From a bacterium (GTDB taxonomy: Bacteria; Zixibacteria; MSB-5A5; GN15; FEB-12), in the NCBI GenBank assembly GCA_030605565.1, contig JAUWIB010000112.1:1-64000 (forward strand): a stretch of DNA of 64,000 nt, in the 5' to 3' direction. How positions within the stretch are numbered: the stretch's first letter is position 1; every line of letters begins with the position of its first letter. Positions 51,799 to 59,007 of the stretch are shown in pieces. Position numbers and translations under genes: made by a program. The notes under the pieces are model-generated. The model did not search any database. It had not been told where the DNA came from and saw only the letters and a program-made list of their open reading frames with translations.

Positions 51799-51869
51799 GG
51801 CAGACGTCCTCGTCTGCCCCTTGCTTACCTCGGATACGTCCTTCGAACGGGCAGACCGGGAGGTCTGCC
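51799..51869. repeat. Two GGCAGAC hairpins in inverted order
   Basis: GGCAGACGTCCTCGTCTGCC (51799-51818) has stem GGCAGACG and loop TCCT. GGCAGACCGGGAGGTCTGCC (51850-51869) has stem GGCAGACC and loop GGGA. The loops are partly complementary. Confidence 0.65.
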
Positions 51870-51985
51870 GCGCACAATATCATGGGTTCTTGGAAGGTCC
51901 CGCGCAGGCGGGAATCCATCCGTTCTGCCGTCGGCTCAAACAGAAGTTTCAGCAGGGTAGGTTTGCGGACAAACCTGCCGACAGA

Positions 51986-52009
51986 GGCGGGTCCGAAGAC
52001 GGACCCGCC
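51986..52009 (-). terminator. Hairpin immediately after the RidA stop codon
   Basis: The 10-bp perfect stem GGCGGGTCCG / CGGACCCGCC with a TCTT loop (minus strand) begins directly at the stop codon. There is no T-run, so it may stabilise the 3' end without terminating. Confidence 0.4.
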
Positions 52010-52396
52010 CTACAAGATCACCGCGTCGGCCTCGATCTCGACCAGCCAGTCGTCTCGAAGCAGCGATTTGACCACGATCATAGTCGCAGCCGGTCGGATG
52101 TCTGAGAAGAACTCGCCGTGAGCCAAACCGACCTCTTTCCAGATCGAGGCATCGGTGAGATAGATGCGGGTGCGGATAACATCGGTAAGTGAACCACCCG
52201 CTTCTTCGATTGCCCGTTTGATAATCTCCAGGCAACGGCGGGTTTGTCCGGCTGCATCGTTGGGGCAGACAGTAGCGCCGTCAGGTGCTATCGGCGCTGT
52301 CCCCGATACGGCAATTAGATTACCCACCCGAACAGCGCGGGAGAAACCGATCTGCTTCTCGTAGGGCGAGGCTGATGAGACGAGTTTTCGCTTCAC
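52010..52396 (-). CDS. RidA-family (YjgF/YER057c/UK114) protein
   Basis: A 128-aa cytosolic protein of the RidA family; RidA itself hydrolyses reactive enamine/imine intermediates. Seen are the start KRKLVSSASPYEKQIGFSRA, GNLIAVSGTAPIAPDG, RRCLEIIKRAIEEAGGSLTD, VIRTRIYLTDASIWKEVG and the C-terminal RPAATMIVVKSLLRDDWLVE IEADAV in two parts. The RidA-type Arg in the RPAATM segment is present, so deaminase activity is plausible. Many subfamily members lack it and do other things. It lies 25 bp downstream of the small membrane protein gene on the same strand. Confidence 0.9.
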   Translation of the reverse strand: MKRKLVSSASPYEKQIGFSRAVRVGNLIAVSGTAPIAPDGATVCPNDAAGQTRRCLEIIKRAIEEAGGSLTDVIRTRIYLTDASIWKEVGLAHGEFFSDIRPAATMIVVKSLLRDDWLVEIEADAVIL

Positions 52397-52421
52397 TGCT
52401 TTCCCTATTCGTCCTCAGGTA

Positions 52422-52799
52422 TCACGCCGGCGGAGGCGCCGGCGTTCCGGTAAATAGTCGCACTGCTTCATCATTGAACAGTATCCAGATACCATAGATC
52501 CCCAGAGCGGTGCCGAACGGAAGGTTGAACAAATTCAGAAACGATAGCACCAGCGTCAGTATCCGCGCCCAGTTCTGGTGTTTCATCAGTCCCCAGCCGG
52601 CTATAATACCCGGGATCGACGTGATCAGGATTATGAAAGCGATGAGACCACCAATCACCACCACCAGAAGGGCGGCGTCCTCATCCGGCGAGAAGAGTCC
52701 TCCGATGCCGAGGACAACAAAGACGGTCAGAGCGCCAATCAGCCCTAAGACACCGAACACTATATATAGTATCCCCAGGACCTGCACATGCTTTTCCAT
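52422..52799 (-). CDS. Small integral membrane protein, 125 aa
   Basis: Three hydrophobic helices can be seen: residues about 8-32 (LGILYIVFGVLGLIGALTVF), 43-68 (ALLVVVIGGLIAFIILITSI) and 78-105 (WARILTLVLSFLNLFNLPFG). A short Pro-rich C-terminus (TGTPAPPPA) follows. This layout is common in uncharacterised membrane proteins of soil and FCB-group bacteria; no function is known to me. It is probably co-transcribed with the RidA gene. Confidence 0.8.
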   Translation of the reverse strand: MEKHVQVLGILYIVFGVLGLIGALTVFVVLGIGGLFSPDEDAALLVVVIGGLIAFIILITSIPGIIAGWGLMKHQNWARILTLVLSFLNLFNLPFGTALGIYGIWILFNDEAVRLFTGTPAPPPA

Positions 52800-52934
52800 T
52801 GAGACTCTCCTAGTGTTTTGCGTGCGTTGCTGCGACGCATTCGTTCATGACACATTATTAGACAAATAACGCACCCCCCTGACCTCAAAGGCAACTGTTT
52901 TTTTGGTCCGTCCGACAGCGCAGACCAGTGTATG

Positions 52935-54359
52935 CTACTTCAGATTCATCGATAGGATCTTTATCTCGGTCATGTCCTCGATCGAGTAACGCACGCCCTC
53001 GCGACCAAGCCCGGAGTTCTTCATGCCGCCATAAGGTTGATGATCGGCGCGGTAGGTCGGAATATCGTTGATGACGACACCACCACACTCGATATACTTG
53101 AAAGCATAAAACACATCCCTCATCCGGTTGGTGAAGATGCCGGCTTGCAGGCCATATTCGGAGTTGTTGATCTCGTCGACAACCTTCCTGAAGCTCTTGT
53201 ATTGTTGCACTACCACCAACGGCGCGAAAGCCTCTTTGGAACAGACATCCATCGACCTTTTGACATCGGTCAGCACCGTCGGCTGCATGATAGAGCTTCT
53301 GCCCCTGCCACCCACCAGGATTTTAGCGCCGCCGTCTACGGCCTCGCGCACGGTCGCCAAAGTGTTCCTGACTGCCTCGGCGTTGACCATCGTGCCGACA
53401 TCGGTCCTGGGATTCAGCGGGTTGCCGACCTTGAGCTTGCTCACCTTGGTCTTGAACATCCGCAGGAACTTAGCATAGACCTTCTCGTGAACATAGATCC
53501 TCTGCACCGAGATACACGACTGTCCCGCCACCGCAAAGGCGCCGTAGAGCAGGCGGGTCGTTGCGAAATCGAGATCGGCGTCATCGGCGATAGCTACTCC
53601 GGCGTTACCGCCCAACTCAAGCACGACCTCTTTTTTGCCGGAGTGCTCTTTTATCCACCAGCCGACTTCCGATGACCCGGTGAAAGTTATCAGTTTCACG
53701 CGCGGGTCATCAAGCAGCGGCGACGCTTCCTTTGACGATCCCGGCAGAATCGAAACCGCGCCTTTGGGGTGGTCGGTCTTGTCGATAATCTCGGCTAACA
53801 TCAGCGCCACGATCGGGGTGGCCGAGGCCGGCTTGAGAACGATAGTGTTACCCGAGGCAATCGCCGGCGCGATTTTGTGAGCCACCAGGTTCAACGGGAA
53901 ATTGAACGGCGCGATTCCCGCAATGACACCACGCGGAAAACGCCTGACCAATCCCATGCGCTCTTCGGCACCGGGGTTCCAATCGAGGTCGATAATCTCA
54001 CCGCCGATGCGCTTGGCCTCTTCGGCGGCTACTTTGAAAACACCAATGGAGCGTGAGACTTCGCCGCGAGCATCTTTGAGCGACTTGCCCAACTCGCGCG
54101 ACATCATGGTGGCTATCTTGTCGAGATTCTTCTGAAGACCGGCCGCGATTGCCAGACAGGTTTCTTCGCGTTTGTATGACGGCAACTCTCGCGTCAGACC
54201 AAACGCTTGGTGGGCGATCTTGATCGCCTCGGTGTAGTCGCTCTTCGATGCTGCAGCAACCCGACCAACTAAAGCGCGGTTGTAGGGTGAGACGACGCGA
54301 ATCTTATTGGGGCGGTCAACCCATGTGCCGCCCAGGTACATCTTGTAATTCCTGGCCAT
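52935..54359 (-). CDS. NAD(P)-dependent aldehyde dehydrogenase
   Basis: A 474-aa enzyme of the ALDH superfamily that oxidises aldehydes to carboxylic acids. All hallmarks are there: GVIAGIAPFNFPLNLVAHKI, LKPASATPIVALMLAEII, the Rossmann ITFTGSSEVG, the general base VVLELGGNAG and the catalytic Cys in AGQSCISVQRIYV. KEAFAPLVVVQQY, EYGLQAGIFTNRMRDVFYAF and PYGGMKNSGLGREGVRYSIE follow. The closest style is the lactaldehyde/succinate-semialdehyde/glyceraldehyde-3-P (non-phosphorylating) type, and the substrate is not decided. CGGAG lies 6 nt upstream of the ATG. It stands alone. Confidence 0.93.
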   Translation of the reverse strand: MARNYKMYLGGTWVDRPNKIRVVSPYNRALVGRVAAASKSDYTEAIKIAHQAFGLTRELPSYKREETCLAIAAGLQKNLDKIATMMSRELGKSLKDARGEVSRSIGVFKVAAEEAKRIGGEIIDLDWNPGAEERMGLVRRFPRGVIAGIAPFNFPLNLVAHKIAPAIASGNTIVLKPASATPIVALMLAEIIDKTDHPKGAVSILPGSSKEASPLLDDPRVKLITFTGSSEVGWWIKEHSGKKEVVLELGGNAGVAIADDADLDFATTRLLYGAFAVAGQSCISVQRIYVHEKVYAKFLRMFKTKVSKLKVGNPLNPRTDVGTMVNAEAVRNTLATVREAVDGGAKILVGGRGRSSIMQPTVLTDVKRSMDVCSKEAFAPLVVVQQYKSFRKVVDEINNSEYGLQAGIFTNRMRDVFYAFKYIECGGVVINDIPTYRADHQPYGGMKNSGLGREGVRYSIEDMTEIKILSMNLK

Positions 54360-54524
54360 ACTATCTCCGGATTATCTTTATGTTCTGTTTGCGCGATAGA
54401 ACTCAACCTGCATCTATACCTATGGAGAGCAAACCAGTTTGCCCAGCCGTTTGGTCAGTTTCACGTTCTCAGTATAATCGACCAGGCAGTCGGTAACCAC
54501 TTGTTTTTGCGGCCGCAATGCATT

Positions 54525-54686
54525 GAGGCTGTCTCAAAAGTCGCTTTTTCTATCGCGTAGCGGCGGGCCTTGTGTCCGCCGGAATCGAGGTGGGAGACAA
54601 GCCCCCACCCTACACGGTGTTAGAATCTGAGCACACAAACAGTGGTGATGACGATGCATTCACGACCGAGTTTTGAGACAACCTCC
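54525..54686 (-). repeat. MITE-like element, GAGGCTGTCTCA family, copy D (inverted)
   Basis: 162 bp, bounded by GAGGCTGTCTCAAAAGTCGC and GTTTTGAGACAACCTCC. It is the reverse complement of copy B over nearly its whole length. It lies in the 638-bp gap 54360-54997, which otherwise has no gene. Confidence 0.85.
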
Positions 54687-54939
54687 TTTCCTCGGGGTCT
54701 GCTTGAGATCATCCCCCTCACAGTGCCACGGCGATGTTCCCGGGGAGCGTCTATTGGGTCAGGCTGTGCTGTGGGGAATTCCCTACACTTTATGGGTGAG
54801 ACTGTGCTCGTTCGCCGGATTTCCAAGGTCAAGAGTCGCCTCCTGGAGTTTTGGGGAGAGTTGGGCGAGGCTCGGGCCTGATGGCTATCATATTGATATT
54901 CAAGGGGTTGTGCTGGCCCACAAATGGGCGCTGCGACTA

Positions 54940-54968
54940 TTGATACTCAGCGGCACAGATTTTACAGT
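54940..54968 (+). promoter_or_regulatory. Sigma-70-type promoter of the minor pilin operon
   Basis: TTGATA (54940-54945), a 17-bp spacer and TACAGT (54963-54968), about 30 nt before the first ATG. Confidence 0.5.
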
Positions 54969-54997
54969 ACAGTCATTGTCAAATTGAGGAATTCTAT

Positions 54998-55363
54998 ATG
55001 CACAAGAGAAAAATCAATAACGAACAAGGTATCACCATCCTCGAAGTAATGGTGGCCATGATTATCCTGAGCATGTCGATACTGCTGCTCCTGAACATGG
55101 CTATGGTGGCTATGGATGGCAATGATTGGGCCAACAATACTACCGCGGCCACCCAACTCATGCAGCAAAAGCTGGAGCAGTTGCGAACTTCCGGCAATCT
55201 TACCGATGGGGCCGACACTATAGGCGAGTATGCGCGAAGTTGGGTGGTTACCAACGCGGGCAGCCACCTGAGAAAAATCGACGTCAGAGTTGACTGGGAG
55301 GATATTCGCAACCGCTCCAAAGTTGATTCGCTGACGGCGTACATCAAATCCGATTCGGTATAG
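54998..55363 (+). CDS. PilV-type minor pilin, 121 aa
   Basis: A type IV pilin-like protein. After a short charged leader (MHKRKINNEQG) comes the prepilin peptidase/methylation motif GITILEVMVAMIILSMSILL, with Glu at position +5 of the mature protein; PilD would cut after Gly11. The remaining 85 residues contain ATQLMQQKLEQLR, typical of PilV/GspI-like minor pilins. GAGGA lies upstream of the ATG. It is the first of three genes with gaps of only 8 and 15 bp. Confidence 0.85.
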   Translation: MHKRKINNEQGITILEVMVAMIILSMSILLLLNMAMVAMDGNDWANNTTAATQLMQQKLEQLRTSGNLTDGADTIGEYARSWVVTNAGSHLRKIDVRVDWEDIRNRSKVDSLTAYIKSDSV

Positions 55364-55371
55364 GTGTTATT

Positions 55372-56196
55372 ATGAAGAGCATGACAAGAAAACTCAGGCG
55401 GCAAACGGGCGCCAGCCTGCTGGAGGTTCTGATTGCCCTGGCTATTACCGGAGTAGTGACCCTGGCTGTGTTCAAGGCTTACGTGGTCCAGCATCGTCAT
55501 TACATAGTACAAGAGGACGTCACCGACATCCAGCAGAATGCGCGAGCCGCCATTAATGAGATTACCCGCCATGTACGCATGGCCGGTTATGACCTGCCGA
55601 TGGGCTTGGCGGCCATCGCGCCCTCCAACACCAATCCGGACACCATCACGCTGACCTATCACTCCGCCGACTGCGACACCTATCTGTCGGCGCCCATGCC
55701 ACAACCATCGGCCGAGTTGAAATGCGGTTCCGATATATCGTGCTTCTGGGATGGTATGTGGGTATACATCTACGAGGGCGCCGTGAACACCGGCGAGTGG
55801 TTTCAGATCACGCACGTTCAAGCCGATGCCTTTCATCTGCAACATAATACGATGGTCTTGTCACGTAGTTACGGTGCGGATTCGAAGGTTCTGGCCATGG
55901 TGCAGGTGAAGTTCTTCATCGATACCTCAGATGCCGATCATCCCAATCTGATGGTTCAGTACATGGGCCAGACGCCGCAGGTTTACGCGATGAACATAAC
56001 TGACCTGCAGTTCCAATACGAGATGAAGAATGGCGCCGTCCTCGATGAGCCGGTGCTGGTCGATGACATCAGAGAAGTGCTCGTCTCAATAACCGGACGC
56101 TCCAACAGTCCGGACCCCGAAGCGCCGGATACCGCTAACGTATATCGGTACCGAGACTTTGCCACATCGGTTCACTTGAGGAACCTTGGAAGCTGA
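55372..56196 (+). CDS. PilW-type minor pilin, 274 aa
   Basis: A prepilin with the leader KSMTRKLRRQTG and the motif GASLLEVLIALAITGVVTLA. A PilW-like body follows: QQNARAAINEITRHVRMAGY, GSDISCFWDGMWVYIYEGA and ITDLQFQYEMKNG near the C-terminus. PilW takes part in starting pilus assembly, together with PilV, PilX and PilY1. It is coupled to pilV by an 8-bp gap. Confidence 0.87.
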   Translation: MKSMTRKLRRQTGASLLEVLIALAITGVVTLAVFKAYVVQHRHYIVQEDVTDIQQNARAAINEITRHVRMAGYDLPMGLAAIAPSNTNPDTITLTYHSADCDTYLSAPMPQPSAELKCGSDISCFWDGMWVYIYEGAVNTGEWFQITHVQADAFHLQHNTMVLSRSYGADSKVLAMVQVKFFIDTSDADHPNLMVQYMGQTPQVYAMNITDLQFQYEMKNGAVLDEPVLVDDIREVLVSITGRSNSPDPEAPDTANVYRYRDFATSVHLRNLGS

Positions 56197-56211
56197 GGAA
56201 GGTGGCTCGAT

Positions 56212-57843
56212 ATGAATAACCTATTGCTCAAATCAGAACGCGGTTTCGCCACGCTGATTGCGCTCTTGATGGTCGGCATGCTGACCCTGTTGGGCATCGC
56301 CGCGTTATCGACATCAGATGATGAAGTGAATATCGCCGGCAACGCTTACAATGAGATGAGGACGTTCTATGCCGCCGAAGGAGGCCTCGAGGCCGCGGCT
56401 GCAGCTTTGCAGACCGAATGGGATAGCACCGGTGTGCCCCCGATGCTGATGCCGACTGAAACGAGAGAGATCAATAACTGCGTCGTGACCTACGGCACCG
56501 CCGACAACGGTCCGGCCACGCAGGATGTGCTCTCCACCGGAACGCTCACCGGTCTGCACGCCCTGGTCAAATCATTCACAATCACCTCGGTCGCTGTGAG
56601 CCAAAACGACCACGGCAAGATGGAGTTGTCACAAACGTTCCAGACGGCGTTGGTGCCGCTCTTCCAATTCGCTGTTTTTTACGAGAACGACCTGGAGATC
56701 GCGCCCGGCCCGGCTATGACCCTGGCGGGACGCGTTCACAGCAACGGCAACCTGTGGTTACAGGCCGGCACTTCCCTGCAGATGGACAGTTATGTTACGT
56801 CGGCGGGCAGTATATACCACGGTCGCAAGGGTGCGGGCGGTGTCGCCTCAGGTGATGTGACAGTCAAGGACCTGTCCGGCGCCGATGTTTCCATGAAAGA
56901 TGGGGCCAACTGGCTGGATGCCGACGACAGCTACTGGTACGATTCGTCAGTAACCCGCTGGCAGGGAATGGTGCAGGATTCCGAACATGGTCAGGAAGCG
57001 CTCAATGTTCCTCTGAACGCTTCCGCCGGCGGGGATCCTCACAAACTGATCGACCGCGGCAGCGGCAATCCGGATTCGTATGAGCATCATGCCACCCTGA
57101 AATTCATCGACGGTCAGGCTCTTCAGTTAGTCGGAGGCATCTGGACCGATGTCACCGCGAACATGATTGCCGACGGGGTCATCAGCTTCAATGCGAATCA
57201 GTTCACTGACCAGCGAGAGAACGCCCAGGTGGACGTTATGGAACTTGACGTCGACCTGATGTACAGTCAGGGCTACGCTCCCACCAGCGGCGTCATCTAT
57301 TTCGCCGATTCAACATCAGACTACCCGGCCTTACGTCTGAGATCGGGATCGCAAGTTGATGCCGGTTTGACTGTCGCCAGCGCAAACCCTGTCTACACGC
57401 TGGGTAACTACAACTCGGTTGACAAGAAACCGGCCGCGATTCTGGCTGACGCCGTTACTTTCCTTTCCGGCTCGTGGGATGACAGCAAGAGCGCTATGAC
57501 CAAGAGCGATCGGATCGCCACCAATACGACCGTGAATGCATCTTACCTGACCGGTAATACTGAGACCACCGATGCCAACTACAACGGCGGCTTCGAGAAC
57601 CTGCCTCGCTTTCTGGAAGAGTGGTCCGGCAGGGACTTCAACTGGTTAGGATCAGCTGTCTGTCTATGGAACTCCGTACAGGCGAACGGCCTTTGGAACG
57701 GCACATACTACTCGCCGCCAAACAGAAATTGGGCCTACGACCCCGACCTGAACGATCCCAACAAGCTGCCGCCGGAGACGCCCATGATACGAGTGTTCCA
57801 GCGCATCGGGTGGCAACAGAAATATGTCGGTCCGGCCAACTGA
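56212..57843 (+). CDS. PilX-type pilus assembly protein, 543 aa
   Basis: The N-terminus ERGFATLIALLMVGMLTLLG is followed by ALSTSDDEVNIAGNAYNEMR and TFYAAEGGLEAAAAALQ, the PilX_N signature. The protein is much longer than E. coli- or Pseudomonas-type PilX (about 170-200 aa). Residues 200-540 are a large beta-rich domain with GRVHSNGNLWLQAGTSLQMD and GVIYFADSTSDYPALRLRSG, a pattern known from DUF4900-like C-terminal regions of large pilus-tip proteins. AGGAAGG precedes the ATG. No PilY1 or major pilin gene follows, because the operon ends at a repeat cluster. Confidence 0.82.
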   Translation: MNNLLLKSERGFATLIALLMVGMLTLLGIAALSTSDDEVNIAGNAYNEMRTFYAAEGGLEAAAAALQTEWDSTGVPPMLMPTETREINNCVVTYGTADNGPATQDVLSTGTLTGLHALVKSFTITSVAVSQNDHGKMELSQTFQTALVPLFQFAVFYENDLEIAPGPAMTLAGRVHSNGNLWLQAGTSLQMDSYVTSAGSIYHGRKGAGGVASGDVTVKDLSGADVSMKDGANWLDADDSYWYDSSVTRWQGMVQDSEHGQEALNVPLNASAGGDPHKLIDRGSGNPDSYEHHATLKFIDGQALQLVGGIWTDVTANMIADGVISFNANQFTDQRENAQVDVMELDVDLMYSQGYAPTSGVIYFADSTSDYPALRLRSGSQVDAGLTVASANPVYTLGNYNSVDKKPAAILADAVTFLSGSWDDSKSAMTKSDRIATNTTVNASYLTGNTETTDANYNGGFENLPRFLEEWSGRDFNWLGSAVCLWNSVQANGLWNGTYYSPPNRNWAYDPDLNDPNKLPPETPMIRVFQRIGWQQKYVGPAN

Positions 57844-57860
57844 AGAAGCCACGCGGCCAC

Positions 57861-57948
57861 GAGTCCCGTAGGTCGAAACCCCTGCTCCGAAGGACCGTCC
57901 TGAGCAGAGTCGAAGGACGGGTTTCGACATCATGGACCGACAAGACAA
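57861..57948 (+). repeat. Direct repeat, left copy, flanking the orphan gene at 58084
   Basis: GAGTCCCGTAGGTCGAAACC...GGGTTTCGACATCATGGACC...CAAGACAA recurs at 58789-58863. The left copy has a 13-bp longer loop containing a CCTGAGCAGAGTCGAAGG repeat. Internally GTCGAAACC pairs with GGTTTCGAC. Confidence 0.75.
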
Positions 57949-58083
57949 TTGCCGTTGTGTCAGGTCTTGGCGTCGATGCAATCGATGGTGTGACCTGACG
58001 CATACGACATTGATCGGTGAGCATGGAATATAAACGTGATAATAAGTAAGTTTATGAAGAAGCGAAACAGGGGGCATACTAAA

Positions 58084-58527
58084 ATGTGGGAACCTATTGA
58101 GAACGCGCTTGAAAATACACGCGACCCTGTGCACAAAGCTGTCTGGCTTGCGGCGGCAATTATGTCGCAGAATTATTGGCAGGTCCTTCTGCAGGGTGGT
58201 GAAGACATAACACTGAATGATTTTGCATTCGTGCAAGCGAGGATTCGAGACTGCGCTAACATACTTTGCACGCAGGAAGTACAACCTCCCCGAATACAAC
58301 AATGGTTTAATGGTGACCACCCAAAAAACACTCACAACTTTCTCAGGGCTGCAGGGCCGGAGGGTAGACAAAGGCGACTAACAGCATTCGGGGAATTTGA
58401 CGGAGACAAAGAGATTCCGGATTTTGAACGTGACCCTACCTTACCTGTTTGTAATGATGGAAATAATGATGTTATCGTACATGATATTAAAATATTTGCG
58501 AGAGATGTTTACACACCTTTCAAGTGA
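58084..58527 (+). CDS. Orphan hypothetical protein, 147 aa
   Basis: Unrecognised soluble protein with an AT-richer composition than neighbouring genes. I choose the ATG at 58084 (MWEPIENALENTRD), which has GGGGG 10 nt upstream; an alternative GTG at 58036 would add 16 basic residues. Visible segments are AVWLAAAIMSQNYWQVLLQG, NDFAFVQARIRDCANILC and PPRIQQWFNGDHPKNTHNFL. No signal peptide or membrane helix is seen. It lies between two copies of an approximately 75-88 bp direct repeat, which suggests it was inserted as a unit. Confidence 0.55.
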   Translation: MWEPIENALENTRDPVHKAVWLAAAIMSQNYWQVLLQGGEDITLNDFAFVQARIRDCANILCTQEVQPPRIQQWFNGDHPKNTHNFLRAAGPEGRQRRLTAFGEFDGDKEIPDFERDPTLPVCNDGNNDVIVHDIKIFARDVYTPFK

Positions 58528-58726
58528 TAGGACAAAGATGGCGGAAATATCGAAAGGAACATTCGCACGGTTCAAGGAACTGTTGAATACTCGATTCGAG
58601 AAGTAAATGGTAGGGCAAGTTTGTCTTCAAACCTGCCCTGCAATCCTTCCCCTCTTGAGAGGGGCGGCCCGCCGAAGGCGAGGCCGGGATGTGTTTCGAC
58701 ACGGCAGATGTGGACATCCGCCGTGC

Positions 58727-58785
58727 ACAGATGAGATTGCCGCGCTCCCAACGACACGAGTGTCTTCGGTCGCTCGCAATGACGA
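58727..58785. repeat. Half copy of the CATTGCGAG repeat
   Basis: GATGAGATTGCCGCGCTCCC, then GACACGAGTGTCTTCGGTCG and CTCGCAATGAC, match the right half of the element at 1825-1979. It lies in the 480-bp gene-free stretch 58528-59007, together with a GGCAGATG-type palindrome at 58702-58723. Confidence 0.6.
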
Positions 58786-58788
58786 GAC

Positions 58789-58863
58789 GAGTCCTGTAGG
58801 TCGAAACCCCTGGTCCGAAGGACCGCTGAAGGCGGGTTTCGACATCATAGACCGACAAGACAA
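58789..58863 (+). repeat. Direct repeat, right copy, flanking the orphan gene at 58084
   Basis: GAGTCCTGTAGGTCGAAACC...GGGTTTCGACATCATAGACC...CAAGACAA, a near-copy of 57861-57948 with a shorter loop. Confidence 0.75.
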
Positions 58864-58872
58864 AACCAAAGA

Positions 58873-58914
58873 ACCGGCTGCGCCGGTGTCGAAACCGCAG
58901 GGGTTTCGACCTAC
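58873..58914 (+). repeat. Double hairpin: TGC-loop followed by GCAGG-loop, then CTAC
   Basis: ACCGGC-TGC-GCCGGT (58873-58887) is followed directly by GTCGAAACC-GCAGG-GGTTTCGAC (58888-58910) and CTAC. The same order with different stems is at 34107-34147. Confidence 0.65.
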
Positions 58915-59007
58915 GGTTAAGAGGCGGGTTTCGGTCTACGATCGAGGTTCAACCCATAGATATTTTTGGGAAAGTCCAATAACAAGATCTTCAGTTGCGC
59001 AGGCGGG

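Noticed and set aside
54915-54937. Sigma-54 promoter (TGGCCC...TGC) before the pilin genes
   Set aside because: The spacing between the GG and GC elements is wrong, and a TTGATA-N17-TACAGT promoter fits better.
57861-58863. Direct repeats as att sites of an integrated phage or integrative element
   Set aside because: No integrase, tRNA or phage gene, and the interval is only 1 kb. A repeat-mediated insertion is the simpler reading.
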